Assembly: GCA_028687375.1 (NCBI GenBank)
Contig: JAQUAG010000008.1
Coordinates: 1 to 64,000, forward strand
Source of the DNA: Arcobacteraceae bacterium
Lineage (GTDB): Bacteria; Campylobacterota; Campylobacteria; Campylobacterales; Arcobacteraceae
Direction of reading: 5' to 3'
DNA: 64,000 nt
Under the pieces are notes generated by a model. The model worked only from the letters and a program-made list of their open reading frames with translations, had not been told where the DNA came from and did no database searches. The position numbers and the translations under genes were made by a program. Positions 1 to 8,643 of the stretch are shown piece by piece (the stretch's first letter is position 1; the number at the start of each line of letters is the position of its first letter).

Positions 1-3000
1 AGGTTGCTGTGTAAGTGATACTATCTCCCTCTACATCACTTGAAACTAAAGTGACATTAAAATCACTTCCATCTTCTTGTTTTGAAACATTTGAAATAGT
101 TCCTAATGCTGGTGCGTCATCTATTGCATTGATATAAATAGTTGCTGTTTTAGTTTGAGTCCAACTTTCCCCATCAAATGCCCTCCACGTAAACGATACA
201 TCTGTGTTATTATTTTCTTGTGGTGTATAAACTAAGTTTCCAAGGTTTGCTAGTGATACATTTGTATCTGCTACAAGTGGAGTGTTATTTCCTAAATGTA
301 AAATACCATGTTGTGGTAAAGATACTATTTGGAAAATATCTGGATATAGTTCGTTTGAGTTTTGAATTGAGTCATTTGTATCACTATAAACAGTTGTTGG
401 GTTTAAAGTACTAAAGCTATAGTTATCATCTTCATTTATTGTTTTTTCAAAGTTTAGTGCTGTTGGTGTATCGTTGATACTATTGATATGAAGTGTAAAT
501 GATTTTGTACCATTTTTATCTCCATCAAAGGCTCCTAGAGTGATAGTGATATCTCCATACACATTTGCTTTTGGAGTGATGATAACACTTACATTATTAT
601 CACTAATTCTTGTGATATTGAAGTCTCCATCAGCAAGAGATACTTTTGAGGTGTTATTAGAATCTATTACACCTACTAAGAATGCAGATGGTGTATAGTC
701 ATCGCTAAATGTGATATAGATAGGATTTGTATGTCCATCTTCATCTATAGTAACTATTGTTCCATTGATATCATTTCCATTACTATCTGTGATATTTACA
801 TCTGGGGCATTATTTGAAGATGGGTCTATGATAGTTACTACACCTGTTACTATGTTTGACCATAAACCATTTCCATAACTATTATCATAACTTGTCATAA
901 TTGACCAGTTTACATTTGTATTCAATCCATTATTATTTCCAGCATTAAATCTATAATTTGCTAGGTTATTCATAGCTACTTCAAATGGTGCAGTAATGTT
1001 TTCTTCTGTTGCCCAATTATCTGTTGTTTTTTGGAAATATCCAACCGTAGGATTTGTATGAATTTTCAATGCTATAGGATTATCCCCATCAGCATCACTA
1101 TAACTTGGAGCAAAGGTATCAAAAGTATTTTGGCTATTTGGTCCTACAGTTGCTGCCATAGAGAAAGCTTGCGGAGCATCATCTTGTGGATTTACTGTAA
1201 TAGTAAAAAGTTTACTTGTTTTTGCTCCACTTGGATCTTCCACTGTAACATTAAGTTCCACTACACCAGATTTATTTGCAATTGCAGTGATTGGAAGATT
1301 TAATCCACCGATATAATTTGCACTTGTTATCCAATCTGTGCTATTTGTTGGGATTTGGATAATTGTAGAACTATTCATACCCACTGTAAGTTTTAGATTA
1401 TCACTATCTATATCAGCAGGATTGATAGTTACATTAAATGTTGTGAAATCTTCTGATTTGGTGATATTTGAGATAGTAGCTAGTGTTGGGGTATCGTTAA
1501 GATTTACCACTTGGAGGTTAAAACTTGCAAGGTTAGTTGTAGCTATACTATCTGTTACACGTATCACAATCGCTGATGTTGTTCCAACATCACTATTTGT
1601 AGGTGTTCCACTGAGTTTTCCAGTAGTGGTATTAAAATCAGCCCAGCTTGGTTTATTTGTGATACTAAAAGTAAGTGTTTGTCCAAAGTCAACATCACTT
1701 GCACTTGGAGTAAAGCTATAACTCGCATCTTGATTAACTGTTGTGTTTGGTGTACCTGTGAGTGTTGGAGCATCATTTACACTTGTACTTATTACTGTTG
1801 TTGTGTTGTTTGTTCCATTGCTATTTCCATCATTTACTGTGATTGTGAAAGTTGTTGTTTCTGTACCATTTACTGCTACACGATTATCTGCTGGATTAAA
1901 TGTAATTGCTCTAAGTGCTGTTTGTGCTGCTGCTACAGTTGTACTTGCTATAGTTGTAGCTGAGAGTGTACCTTTTGCATTATCATCTAAAGTGATTGTT
2001 ACAGAGATATTATCATTTTCATTATCTGCCAAAGTTATTCCGCTAAATGGTGTAAGGGTTGCTGTGTCGTTGACTGTTTGTCCTGCTGAGGCATTTGATA
2101 TGGTTGGAGTTTGGTTATTTACACTTGTAAACTTCCAAGTATCTTTACTAGAAATTCCTGCAAAACTATTTCCAGTAGTATCATCAAATGCTGTAGCATC
2201 TACTGTTACATAATACTGAGTATTCAGTGCAAATGGTGTTGAGTGTGTAATTGTAGCTGTTGTACCACTTACTACAACTGCAACACTTGTCACATCTATA
2301 GTTTGTAATGTTGCATCACCAGTATAAGCTTTTATATAGATATTTCCAGTTCCTTTTGTGATATTTTCACTAAAGGTTAAAACTAGATTATTACTCAAAC
2401 CTACATTTGTAGCATTTAGAGTTGGTGAGAGGGTTGAAGCTGTTGGAACTACATTATCTACTACTGTGAGAGTAAATGCTTTTGCGAAGTTTGCATCGCC
2501 ATCATTTACATTTACCCTTACACTGTATGTTCCAGCACTTAATGCACCTGAATCATTGGCTCTTAGAGTTGTACCGCTGATATTAAAACTTGTATTGTTT
2601 GTATCGCCTGTTCCACTTACAAGTGTGTATGTCGCACCATCGCCTGTATCTGCATCTGTATCGCTTAGAGTTCCCACTGTTGCATTTGTCCCAACGCTTT
2701 GGTTTACACTTGCATTACTGAGTGTAATATCTGTTGGAGCATCATTTACGCTTGTGCTTATTACAGTTGTTGTTGAGTTGGTTGTTGAATTAGTTGTACC
2801 ATCATTTGCAACTAATGAAAAAGTTGTAGTTTCTGTACTTGCTGGTGCTACACGATTGTCTGTTGGGTTAAAAGTCAAAGCTCGTAGTTTTGCTTGTACA
2901 TTGGCGATAGTATCACTTGCTAGTGTATATGGTCCAGTTCCACTTAGTCCTGTTCCGCTTAATACCCCTTTTGCATTGTTATCTAAAGTGATAGTCATAG

Positions 3001-3664
3001 AGAGATTATTACTTTCTGTATCTGCTAATGTAACTGCACTAAATGGTGTAAGAGTTGCTGTGTCATTGACTGCTTGACTTGCTACGGCTCCTGTGATGGT
3101 TGGGGCGGTATTGGCAGGATCGCCTTGAACAATTTTAAATACCATATCATAAACATTGGTACTTCCATTGTAAATAATATAACCACCTGAGTAGTCGATA
3201 GTTCCTGCTGCTGTATAAGCTATTGAAATTGTATTTTCTGGGCTAAATTGAATAGTATATTGATTGCCACTTGTTATATTTACCGTATTATTTATAGTAA
3301 AATCCATAAAAATATATCTAGACCCATCCAATGTTTTAGCTGTATTTTGTGGTGCTAATGTTTGTGTATGCAATAAAGTTCCATTATAACCTACACCTTC
3401 AAATATTTTCAAAGTAGTATTTGTACCACTTGGCATCCATCCAGAAACTGAAATTTGTGATATAACACCTGTTTTTGTTGCCGTAAATGATTGTCCGCCA
3501 GATGTACCATCTCCACCTCCATTACCACTAGTTTCACCAGCATAAGTTCCGCTTGGTCCTGGATCATGTATGATAGTTACATCAGCAGCCCATAAATTAC
3601 TTCCCACGCCTAAAAGTAAAGAAGCCATGACTATTAATAGTTTTATGTTTTTAAAAAAGTTCAT
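1..3664 (-). CDS. Large secreted repeat adhesin (3' end outside the window)
   Basis: The reading frame opens at ATG 3664 and stays open for at least 1221 codons to the window edge, so the C-terminus is missing. The start follows AAGGGG 7 nt upstream and gives a Sec signal peptide (MNFFKNIKLLIVMASLLLGV, then LWA-A). After a Gly-rich N-terminal domain come tandem extracellular beta-sandwich repeats. Two are near-copies (starting PTITGAVASQAVNDTATLTP and PTISNASAGQTVNDTATLTP). Between them is an SbsA/Big_5-type Ig domain at about residues 403-511 (VVPTASTLSPTLNATNVGLS), followed by a putative-Ig domain and cadherin-like domains. Asn, Thr and Asp are abundant and Cys nearly absent, as usual for surface adhesins. 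It lies downstream of the tail-collar gene after 146 bp. Ligand and export route are unknown, because the C-terminal export signal lies outside the window. Confidence 0.85.
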   Translation of the reverse strand, partial: MNFFKNIKLLIVMASLLLGVGSNLWAADVTIIHDPGPSGTYAGETSGNGGGDGTSGGQSFTATKTGVISQISVSGWMPSGTNTTLKIFEGVGYNGTLLHTQTLAPQNTAKTLDGSRYIFMDFTINNTVNITSGNQYTIQFSPENTISIAYTAAGTIDYSGGYIIYNGSTNVYDMVFKIVQGDPANTAPTITGAVASQAVNDTATLTPFSAVTLADTESNNLSMTITLDNNAKGVLSGTGLSGTGPYTLASDTIANVQAKLRALTFNPTDNRVAPASTETTTFSLVANDGTTNSTTNSTTTVISTSVNDAPTDITLSNASVNQSVGTNATVGTLSDTDADTGDGATYTLVSGTGDTNNTSFNISGTTLRANDSGALSAGTYSVRVNVNDGDANFAKAFTLTVVDNVVPTASTLSPTLNATNVGLSNNLVLTFSENITKGTGNIYIKAYTGDATLQTIDVTSVAVVVSGTTATITHSTPFALNTQYYVTVDATAFDDTTGNSFAGISSKDTWKFTSVNNQTPTISNASAGQTVNDTATLTPFSGITLADNENDNISVTITLDDNAKGTLSATTIASTTVAAAQTALRAITFNPADNRVAVNGTETTTFTITVNDGNSNGTNNTTTVISTSVNDAPTLTGTPNTTVNQDASYSFTPSASDVDFGQTLTFSITNKPSWADFNTTTGKLSGTPTNSDVGTTSAIVIRVTDSIATTNLASFNLQVVNLNDTPTLATISNITKSEDFTTFNVTINPADIDSDNLKLTVGMNSSTIIQIPTNSTDWITSANYIGGLNLPITAIANKSGVVELNVTVEDPSGAKTSKLFTITVNPQDDAPQAFSMAATVGPNSQNTFDTFAPSYSDADGDNPIALKIHTNPTVGYFQKTTDNWATEENITAPFEVAMNNLANYRFNAGNNNGLNTNVNWSIMTSYDNSYGNGLWSNIVTGVVTIIDPSSNNAPDVNITDSNGNDINGTIVTIDEDGHTNPIYITFSDDYTPSAFLVGVIDSNNTSKVSLADGDFNITRISDNNVSVIITPKANVYGDITITLGAFDGDKNGTKSFTLHINSINDTPTALNFEKTINEDDNYSFSTLNPTTVYSDTNDSIQNSNELYPDIFQIVSLPQHGILHLGNNTPLVADTNVSLANLGNLVYTPQENNNTDVSFTWRAFDGESWTQTKTATIYINAIDDAPALGTISNVSKQEDGSDFNVTLVSSDVEGDSITYTAT

Positions 3665-3765
3665 CTGTAAACCCCTTGATAAAATTTTGTTTTGTTTTTC
3701 ATGTTTTTCCTTTGGTGTAAAAATAGAAATAAATCACTTCTTCTGACTTAATTCTATTTTTACGA

Positions 3766-3788
3766 GCTTCTAAGATTAACTTAGAAGC
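3766..3788. terminator. Inverted repeat between collar gene and adhesin
   Basis: GCTTCTAAG and CTTAGAAGC form a perfect 9-bp stem with a 5-nt loop, 23 bp past the collar gene stop. No strong T-run follows on the minus strand, so terminator function is uncertain. A second inverted repeat (GTAAAAATAGAA near 3718, TTCTATTTTTAC near 3752) lies beside it. Confidence 0.35.
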
Positions 3789-3810
3789 TACTAGATTAAA
3801 AAGTGTTATC

Positions 3811-4461
3811 TTAATTTCTTGCTGGAAATATTCCACTCAATACTATCTGATAATTAATCGCAAGGATTGGTTGCATAATGCTAAACGGTTGACTACTTCC
3901 AGTTGTTCCATTTGTTACCGTACCACCTGTGATACCACCACCTCCTCCAGATATGTTTACTTGAACAGCATCTGAAGCCATTGTTGTATTTTTAGTGTTT
4001 GAATATCCTTTTTCTACATTACTGCTACTCATTCCATTTGTTACAACTCCTGTAGCCAAATAACCACCAGCTGGACTATTTTGGTTTCCAACTCCTGCAT
4101 TAGCATTCACAGTTACAGTTGCTGTAATTGGATCTGAATCTCCGCCAACTATTGGAGTGAAAGTTGCTAAATGAGTATGCGCTGGCATCTCAGGAGTCGT
4201 CATAGTATGTGTTTCTGTTCCGTCAGATTCTCCATAATCCCAATATCTTAAGCCAGAACCTTGACCTGCACCTATCGCTGCGCGACCTCTTAGATCAAGG
4301 AGCCAAAATGTTGTCCTTCCATCTCCTCCATACGTTGTACCAAGTAGTGCAAAAAGTGCTGGATTCTGGTTTACAGACATCGATTGTCCCTGACACAGTG
4401 CATTACCTCTCGCTGCAAAATCAAATCCTACTTGTATTATCATTCCAGTATAATATTCCAT
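3811..4461 (-). CDS. Phage tail collar domain protein (MdpB-like)
   Basis: A 216-residue protein with the tail-collar fold (PF07484) at about residues 6-62. Its diagnostic block is LFALLGTTYGGDGRTTFWLL followed by DLRGRAAIG. This family includes phage short tail fibres and the bacterial 'microcystin-dependent protein' MdpB. The rest is a Gly/Thr/Asn-rich region with TPEMPAHTH and a GGGGG stretch, ending in a conserved-looking QPFSIMQPILAINYQI block. No signal peptide is visible. The RBS AAGGAAAG precedes ATG 4461. No other phage genes are nearby. It sits 19 bp after a formyltransferase gene in one minus-strand operon, so it is probably a host-encoded surface or secreted fibre and not part of a prophage. 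Confidence 0.85.
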   Translation of the reverse strand: MEYYTGMIIQVGFDFAARGNALCQGQSMSVNQNPALFALLGTTYGGDGRTTFWLLDLRGRAAIGAGQGSGLRYWDYGESDGTETHTMTTPEMPAHTHLATFTPIVGGDSDPITATVTVNANAGVGNQNSPAGGYLATGVVTNGMSSSNVEKGYSNTKNTTMASDAVQVNISGGGGGITGGTVTNGTTGSSQPFSIMQPILAINYQIVLSGIFPARN

Positions 4462-4480
4462 AATCTTTCCTTTTTATTTT

Positions 4481-5410
4481 TTAAGAAGAGAAATTCTCTC
4501 CAGCATCTATACGAAAACGCTTTGCAAAGCGTAAACCACTAAAAAACCCCTCTGGTACAGAAACAATATCTACTCGAACAGCTGAATCAACAGTTGAAAT
4601 AATCAAACCCTCAGGAGCACCAATGTGTAAGATTGTTCCCGCTTTAAGCCCAAGGTTTGGCATATCTACTACTGTTGCTTCAACTATGCTAATGGAAGAG
4701 TTTTTCCACTTCGTCTGTGCACCACCAAAAATAGGATTACAAGCACGAGCTAGATTTACGATATCGTTAGAGGTCATACTCTCCCAATCAATGCAGATAT
4801 CTTTATGTTCTACCTTAGGTGCTTTTGATTCATCTCCTATTTGTGCTGATGCATTTAGAGTTGTTCCATATTTATTTAAAAGTTCTAAAAAATCATCTGT
4901 AAGATTTAAAACTAACTGCGAGACAATGATTGTTAAAATACCATAAGTGTCTTTGCTATCTATCTCAAACTCTTTTTGAATAATTATCCCGCCATCATCT
5001 AAATTTTTACTCATTCTACAGAGTGAAAGAGCACTTGAAGTTTCGCCATTTTTTAGTTGCCAAAAAATCGGTTGACTCCCTCTATATTTCGGCAATAAAG
5101 AGGCATGAATATTAAAAATATCATTGTTGAAATGTTCTAAAATTGAGGTTGAAAGTTTGTGAGAAAAACTAAATACCAATGCTAAATTACTATCTATCTG
5201 TTTTAAAATCTCTAGGTTTGCTTTATCATCCTTTTCTTTAAATACAAAATACGGTATATTGTGCTGTATAAGAGTCTGTAAAAGCAGATTTGCATCTGCG
5301 TCAATTCTAGAGGTAACAACAACACAAGCTAATATCTCTTTTGAGAGAAGATAACCTATAAGATTCAGTGCTACCGAACTTGATGCAAAAAGTGTTATTT
5401 TAGGTGTCAT
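4481..5410 (-). CDS. Formyltransferase-family protein (Fmt/ArnA-like)
   Basis: A 309-residue protein with a Formyl_trans_N domain at about residues 1-175 and a C-terminal Fmt-type beta domain. The catalytic Asn-x-His and Asp of 10-formyl-tetrahydrofolate enzymes are visible in FNIHASLLPKYRGSQP and NLDDGGIIIQ. The SLLPKYRG signature fits sugar and peptide formyltransferases as well as tRNA formylases. Housekeeping Fmt is normally linked to def, which is not the case here. The start overlaps the upstream methyltransferase stop by 4 bp (ATGA), which suggests coupling. The likely role is formylation of an amine on a peptide or sugar made by this cassette; the substrate is unknown. Confidence 0.8.
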   Translation of the reverse strand: MTPKITLFASSSVALNLIGYLLSKEILACVVVTSRIDADANLLLQTLIQHNIPYFVFKEKDDKANLEILKQIDSNLALVFSFSHKLSTSILEHFNNDIFNIHASLLPKYRGSQPIFWQLKNGETSSALSLCRMSKNLDDGGIIIQKEFEIDSKDTYGILTIIVSQLVLNLTDDFLELLNKYGTTLNASAQIGDESKAPKVEHKDICIDWESMTSNDIVNLARACNPIFGGAQTKWKNSSISIVEATVVDMPNLGLKAGTILHIGAPEGLIISTVDSAVRVDIVSVPEGFFSGLRFAKRFRIDAGENFSS

Positions 5411-6444
5411 TTTAGGTTCTCTTTTGTAATTAAAAATCCAGGAAGTCCTACAAGCTTATAGTAAAAAGTGATTGTATCTCCACTTGCAACATAGAGGTCT
5501 GTAACTCTTTTGTCCGCTTTGGGAATGAAGTTTATACATATATCCATATTTGGAAGAGGATGCGTTATACCCGAATCGTACTCACTAAGAACTTCATCTT
5601 CATATATAGTTATGTTGGTAGCAAAGAGCATAATTCTTTTGTCATGGTTCTCTTCAAAATGTGGAATTGTATGTGTTGCACACTTTACAAGTCTTGTATT
5701 TTCATTTAGTTCCATAATCTCCATACCTCTTAGTGTTTCTAAATTTACCCTTAATATAGAACCCAACACAACTCTTTGATCTCTTATTTCTGGATTCATA
5801 TTGTGAGATGCCACTAAATCTGCATCTTTCCATTGCGTGTTGTATTCCTCTTCACCTATGGCTAAAACAGCGTCAACTCTAACCTCTTGAGGTAAAAATA
5901 TTCCATCTTTATCTAAAAGATCTACAAAATGTTTAGAGATAGAGAGATGTCCCTCTTTTGTAAAACCGTGTTGCATAGCCTCTAAAACAACTAGATGAAT
6001 TTTCTCTTTACTTTGATATTCAACTGCATCAGCACAGATAATCTCTTTGACAAAAGCATCTAAACCAGATACCTTTAAAATCTCAACTAAGCTTAGTATC
6101 GCCCCCTCTTGAATATCGATAAAAGTCACTTTTAATTGTGTTTCATTATAAATTTTATTAGCCTTGTAATAGGCTAAAAGTGGAACTAGTAAAGGTGCTA
6201 AAGGACCACAAGCAGGGTAAAGTATGTGAAGTGTCTCATCGGGATATATCTTTTGTAAATCTTTAATCGCTTTATCAATACTTTTAACAAATGCAGATAC
6301 TCTAAAAACATCTTGAATCGTTGTAATAGCATGAGAAGGTGACATAGCAAAACCAGTTTTATTTAAAAACTGTCTGTCTCTAAGCTCATAAGGAACTTTT
6401 GCATAATTGAAAACATCTTTTAAATTGTCATAAAGAGTTGTCAA
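5407..6444 (-). CDS. Class I SAM methyltransferase-like protein, 5' end disrupted
   Basis: A 345-residue frame if started at TTG 6444. It resembles Rossmann methyltransferases of the PRMT type. LHILYPACGPLAPLLVPLL looks like the SAM-binding motif I, VTFIDIQEGAI like motif II, and LVVLEAMQHGFTKEG follows. The same frame is open further upstream to 6597 (ITTDKQIRELLNPLAPAKLE). There it meets TAA at 6598-6600, eight codons after an ATG at 6624 that has a good RBS (AAAGGGTG). The natural start therefore looks like 6624 with a nonsense codon at position 9. TTG 6444 has no convincing RBS. The gene may be a recent pseudogene, use readthrough, or start at an unusual codon. The stop overlaps the formyltransferase start. 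Confidence 0.65.
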   Translation of the reverse strand: MTTLYDNLKDVFNYAKVPYELRDRQFLNKTGFAMSPSHAITTIQDVFRVSAFVKSIDKAIKDLQKIYPDETLHILYPACGPLAPLLVPLLAYYKANKIYNETQLKVTFIDIQEGAILSLVEILKVSGLDAFVKEIICADAVEYQSKEKIHLVVLEAMQHGFTKEGHLSISKHFVDLLDKDGIFLPQEVRVDAVLAIGEEEYNTQWKDADLVASHNMNPEIRDQRVVLGSILRVNLETLRGMEIMELNENTRLVKCATHTIPHFEENHDKRIMLFATNITIYEDEVLSEYDSGITHPLPNMDICINFIPKADKRVTDLYVASGDTITFYYKLVGLPGFLITKENLK

Positions 6445-6635
6445 TTGTAATTTAGTCTCATAATAAAAATCAACCGTATTAGTAGTCAGTATAGTTTTTA
6501 TTAAAGAAGATGAACTTTGTATAATTGCATTTTTTTCTAATTTGGCAGGTGCTAATGGATTTAAAAGTTCTCTAATTTGTTTGTCTGTAGTAATTAATTA
6601 GTTCAATTTTTCTAAATCTTTCATATTCACCCTTT

Positions 6636-6791
6636 TTATTTCCAAACTGAATTTATATCCGCATGATTTTTGGATGTTCGAGTAAAAGTTTCTTGACTAA
6701 CTTGCGAACATCTTTCATTTTCTAAAATAGTTGCTGCTTCGCTTGTAAATGAAGTCTTTTTTTTTATGTTTATATTAATTAACTGTGGCAT
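6636..6791 (-). CDS. Small 51-residue peptide, first gene of the cassette
   Basis: A 51-codon reading frame, starting MPQLINI and ending DINSVWK, 11 bp upstream of the methyltransferase ATG at 6624. It is hydrophilic, rich in Ser, Thr, Asn and Lys, with one Cys (ENERCSQ) and no signal peptide or membrane segment. It is the first frame behind a promoter carrying two GTGACAAT boxes. Its own RBS is weak (AAGAAAAT). A short peptide next to a methyltransferase-like and a formyltransferase-like gene recalls ribosomal peptide precursors, but no known precursor family was recognised. It could also be a non-coding leader. Confidence 0.45.
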   Translation of the reverse strand: MPQLININIKKKTSFTSEAATILENERCSQVSQETFTRTSKNHADINSVWK

Positions 6792-6820
6792 TTTATTTTC
6801 TTATAATTCAATTTCATAAA

Positions 6821-6886
6821 TCATATCAAAACATTGTCACATAAATTGTCACATTTCTTTAGATAAACATTAAATCACGTGACAAT
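6821..6886 (-). promoter_or_regulatory. Operator copy 1: tandem GTGACAAT boxes
   Basis: Read on the minus strand, GTGACAAT occurs at 6852-6845 and 6840-6833, exactly 12 bp apart, followed by GTTTTGATATGATT. A third box (GTGACAAT at 6879-6886) points towards the divergent acyltransferase gene. The same double box precedes the genes starting at 7844, 15440 and 18566. Tandem direct repeats of about one helical turn are typical of OmpR/PhoB-type winged-helix regulators. Confidence 0.7.
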
Positions 6887-6941
6887 CTTCAGCTTCATCT
6901 ATTTGTAAAATGTTCATCCAAATTAAAACAAAGGATGACAC

Positions 6942-7709
6942 ATGACAAATTTTCATATCAATAGAAATGTTGCTCTTAATACACTACAAGAGCTTTTAGA
7001 AACAAGTTTTAAAACAGAAGTAGATTATCTTTCAGATAGTTTTCTTTTACAACAGCAATTAGCACTAGATCTTTTTAAAAAAAGGATATTCCTTGAAAAA
7101 ACAATTGATGAAGCTATCACATTTAATAAACAACTTACTTATCCTAAGGATATAAAAAATATTCAATTGGTTACCAATGCTGAAGATTTGATAGATGTAT
7201 TTAAACTTAGGAGTTATGTTTATACTGAAATTAACTATCAATCACAATTCCCAGATACTATTGAAGGGTTAAACTTTGATGTTTATGATTCACATTCTGC
7301 TGTATTGGCTTATAAAACTAATAACACTATGACTGCTACTGCAAAACTCATATTTGCAAAAGATGATGAGTTGCTTCCATCTGAAAAGAACTTTAATCTA
7401 TCTCATATTAGAAAAGAATATAACAAAATAGGAGAAATTGCTAGATTAATTGTTAAAAATGAGAAGAAAGGATTAAGTTTTGAGTTTAAATATCTCTTGG
7501 CTGGTATTTACTATGTTTTTGTCAATAATGATATCAATATGACTATATCATGTATCAAAAAAGAGCATACTAAATTATATGAAAAGTTTGGTGGAGGTGA
7601 TATTGTAGAAAGTACCGATAATTTCGCAACACTTGGTGTTCCAATAAATATTTTAAAATGGAATCCAGCAGAATCTTTGCCATATTTTCATAAATTGATT
7701 CTAAGTTAA
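6942..7709 (+). CDS. N-acyl amino acid synthase FeeM / LuxI-like acyltransferase
   Basis: A 255-residue protein. Its C-terminal 170 residues carry the GNAT-type autoinducer/N-acyl amino acid synthase pattern: RSYVYTEINYQSQFPDTIEG, then FDVYDSHSAVLAY, then ATAKLIF, then LLPSEKNF and KIGEIARLIV. These correspond to the Arg, Asp-Asp, Arg and Glu-x-x-Arg positions of LuxI, FeeM and exosortase-associated acyltransferases, which transfer acyl chains from acyl-ACP to an amine. The N-terminal 85 residues are not recognised. The start has RBS AAAGGA. No luxR-type gene lies in the window. Part of its 3' end is duplicated at 18.4 kb. The product, perhaps a fatty-acyl amino acid or lactone signal, is inferred from family only. 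Confidence 0.75.
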   Translation: MTNFHINRNVALNTLQELLETSFKTEVDYLSDSFLLQQQLALDLFKKRIFLEKTIDEAITFNKQLTYPKDIKNIQLVTNAEDLIDVFKLRSYVYTEINYQSQFPDTIEGLNFDVYDSHSAVLAYKTNNTMTATAKLIFAKDDELLPSEKNFNLSHIRKEYNKIGEIARLIVKNEKKGLSFEFKYLLAGIYYVFVNNDINMTISCIKKEHTKLYEKFGGGDIVESTDNFATLGVPINILKWNPAESLPYFHKLILS

Positions 7710-7798
7710 TTAGGGGATAAATAAAAATTATGTTTGTCTTGAAAAAATGTGACAATGTTCGTGACAATGTTTTGATACGATTCTATATTACAAAATAT
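7636..7798 (+). repeat. 163-bp repeat, copy A (acyltransferase 3' end plus promoter)
   Basis: This segment aligns without gaps to 18362-18524 with about three mismatches. It contains the last 24 codons of the acyltransferase gene, its stop, and the double-box promoter of the following outer-membrane protein gene. Confidence 0.9.
7749..7789 (+). promoter_or_regulatory. Operator/promoter copy 2
   Basis: GTGACAAT at 7749-7756 and 7761-7768 (12 bp apart), followed by GTTTTGATACGATT and a -10-like TATATT at 7784-7789. It drives the outer-membrane protein gene at 7844. The boxes occupy the -35 region, which fits an activator site. Just downstream, TTACAAAATAT and ATATTTTGTAA form an 11-bp inverted repeat in the leader. 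Confidence 0.7.
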
Positions 7799-7843
7799 AT
7801 TTGAATATTTTGTAATTAAAAATTAATTATACGAGGATAAAAA

Positions 7844-8569
7844 ATGAAAAAAAGTTTATTAGTAGCAGGTTTATTATTTGTATGTACAAGTGGATTCTCT
7901 GCTCAATCATATCAAACAGTAGGAATATCAATCTCACAAGGGAAAGGAGATATTATAGATGGAACTAATACCGTTTCATACTCTGCCCATTCTACTTCAC
8001 TAAATTATAATTTATATAATCCAGCATATAATTTAATGTTTAGCGCTGATGTAGCACCAGAACAAAAGATTTATTCTTCAACAACACAGGGTCATCCATA
8101 TGACTACAAAACTAAAGGTATAGAGTTTTCAGTATCTTATATGCCTAAATTTTATTTACAAGAAAGCCTATATGTTGCACCTTCATTTAGATTATCTAGA
8201 TATAAAAGTGATGATTATGCCCAATTGACAGATGGTTCTACATTTAGTAGTACAGGAACCGCACAATCAGAGACTACTAAAGATACTGATACTGATTTAT
8301 CGGTTGATGTATATTTAGTTAATGAATATGCGTCGTATTCAAATGCTTTCATTGGATTAAGTTTGGTTGATGATTTACTCTTTAAACAAAGTGGAGATGA
8401 TGAACGAAACAATTTTGCATTAGGTCTTGGTATTGAACATTATTTGCAAAACAATTTTAGGATTTCAGCATCTTTTTTTAATTACCTAACTGACAAAAAA
8501 GAAAATGGTGATTATTTGGCTACAAAGAATGCAACTAGTTTTAGTGTAGGAATTGACTATAAATTTTAA
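7844..8569 (+). CDS. Outer-membrane beta-barrel protein
   Basis: A 241-residue protein with a clear Sec signal peptide (MKKSLLVAGLLFVCTSGFSA). The mature part has alternating polar and hydrophobic segments with Tyr/Phe at strand ends, and the last strand ends FSVGIDYKF, the terminal Phe signature recognised by the BAM machinery. Size fits an 8-10 strand barrel. RBS CGAGGAT precedes ATG 7844. It is transcribed from operator copy 2 directly after the acyltransferase gene and ends at a hairpin shared with a convergent lipoprotein gene. No specific family was recognised; a role in export or binding of the acyl product is only a guess from position. Confidence 0.75.
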   Translation: MKKSLLVAGLLFVCTSGFSAQSYQTVGISISQGKGDIIDGTNTVSYSAHSTSLNYNLYNPAYNLMFSADVAPEQKIYSSTTQGHPYDYKTKGIEFSVSYMPKFYLQESLYVAPSFRLSRYKSDDYAQLTDGSTFSSTGTAQSETTKDTDTDLSVDVYLVNEYASYSNAFIGLSLVDDLLFKQSGDDERNNFALGLGIEHYLQNNFRISASFFNYLTDKKENGDYLATKNATSFSVGIDYKF

Positions 8570-8643
8570 TCTATAAGTAATAAATTGCTTGTCTCAACTT
8601 TTATAAATGAGTGAAAGTATCATGGTTAGAGGTAGCACATTAA

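Noticed and set aside
1338-3077. Long open frames on the plus strand opposite the adhesin
   Set aside because: They are low-complexity Val/Leu/Ser-rich antisense translations of the repeat adhesin on the minus strand, without RBS or homology.
3811-4461. Prophage, suggested by the tail-collar protein
   Set aside because: No capsid, terminase, integrase, lysis or other tail genes are present, and collar-domain proteins occur as host genes.
6821-6858. Canonical Pho box
   Set aside because: TTGTCAC direct repeats resemble CTGTCAT boxes, but the period is 12 bp rather than 11 and no phosphate genes are linked.
6942-7709. Complete LuxI/LuxR quorum-sensing system
   Set aside because: The synthase-like gene is present, but no LuxR-type protein with an autoinducer-binding domain is in the window, and the N-terminal extension is not LuxI-like.
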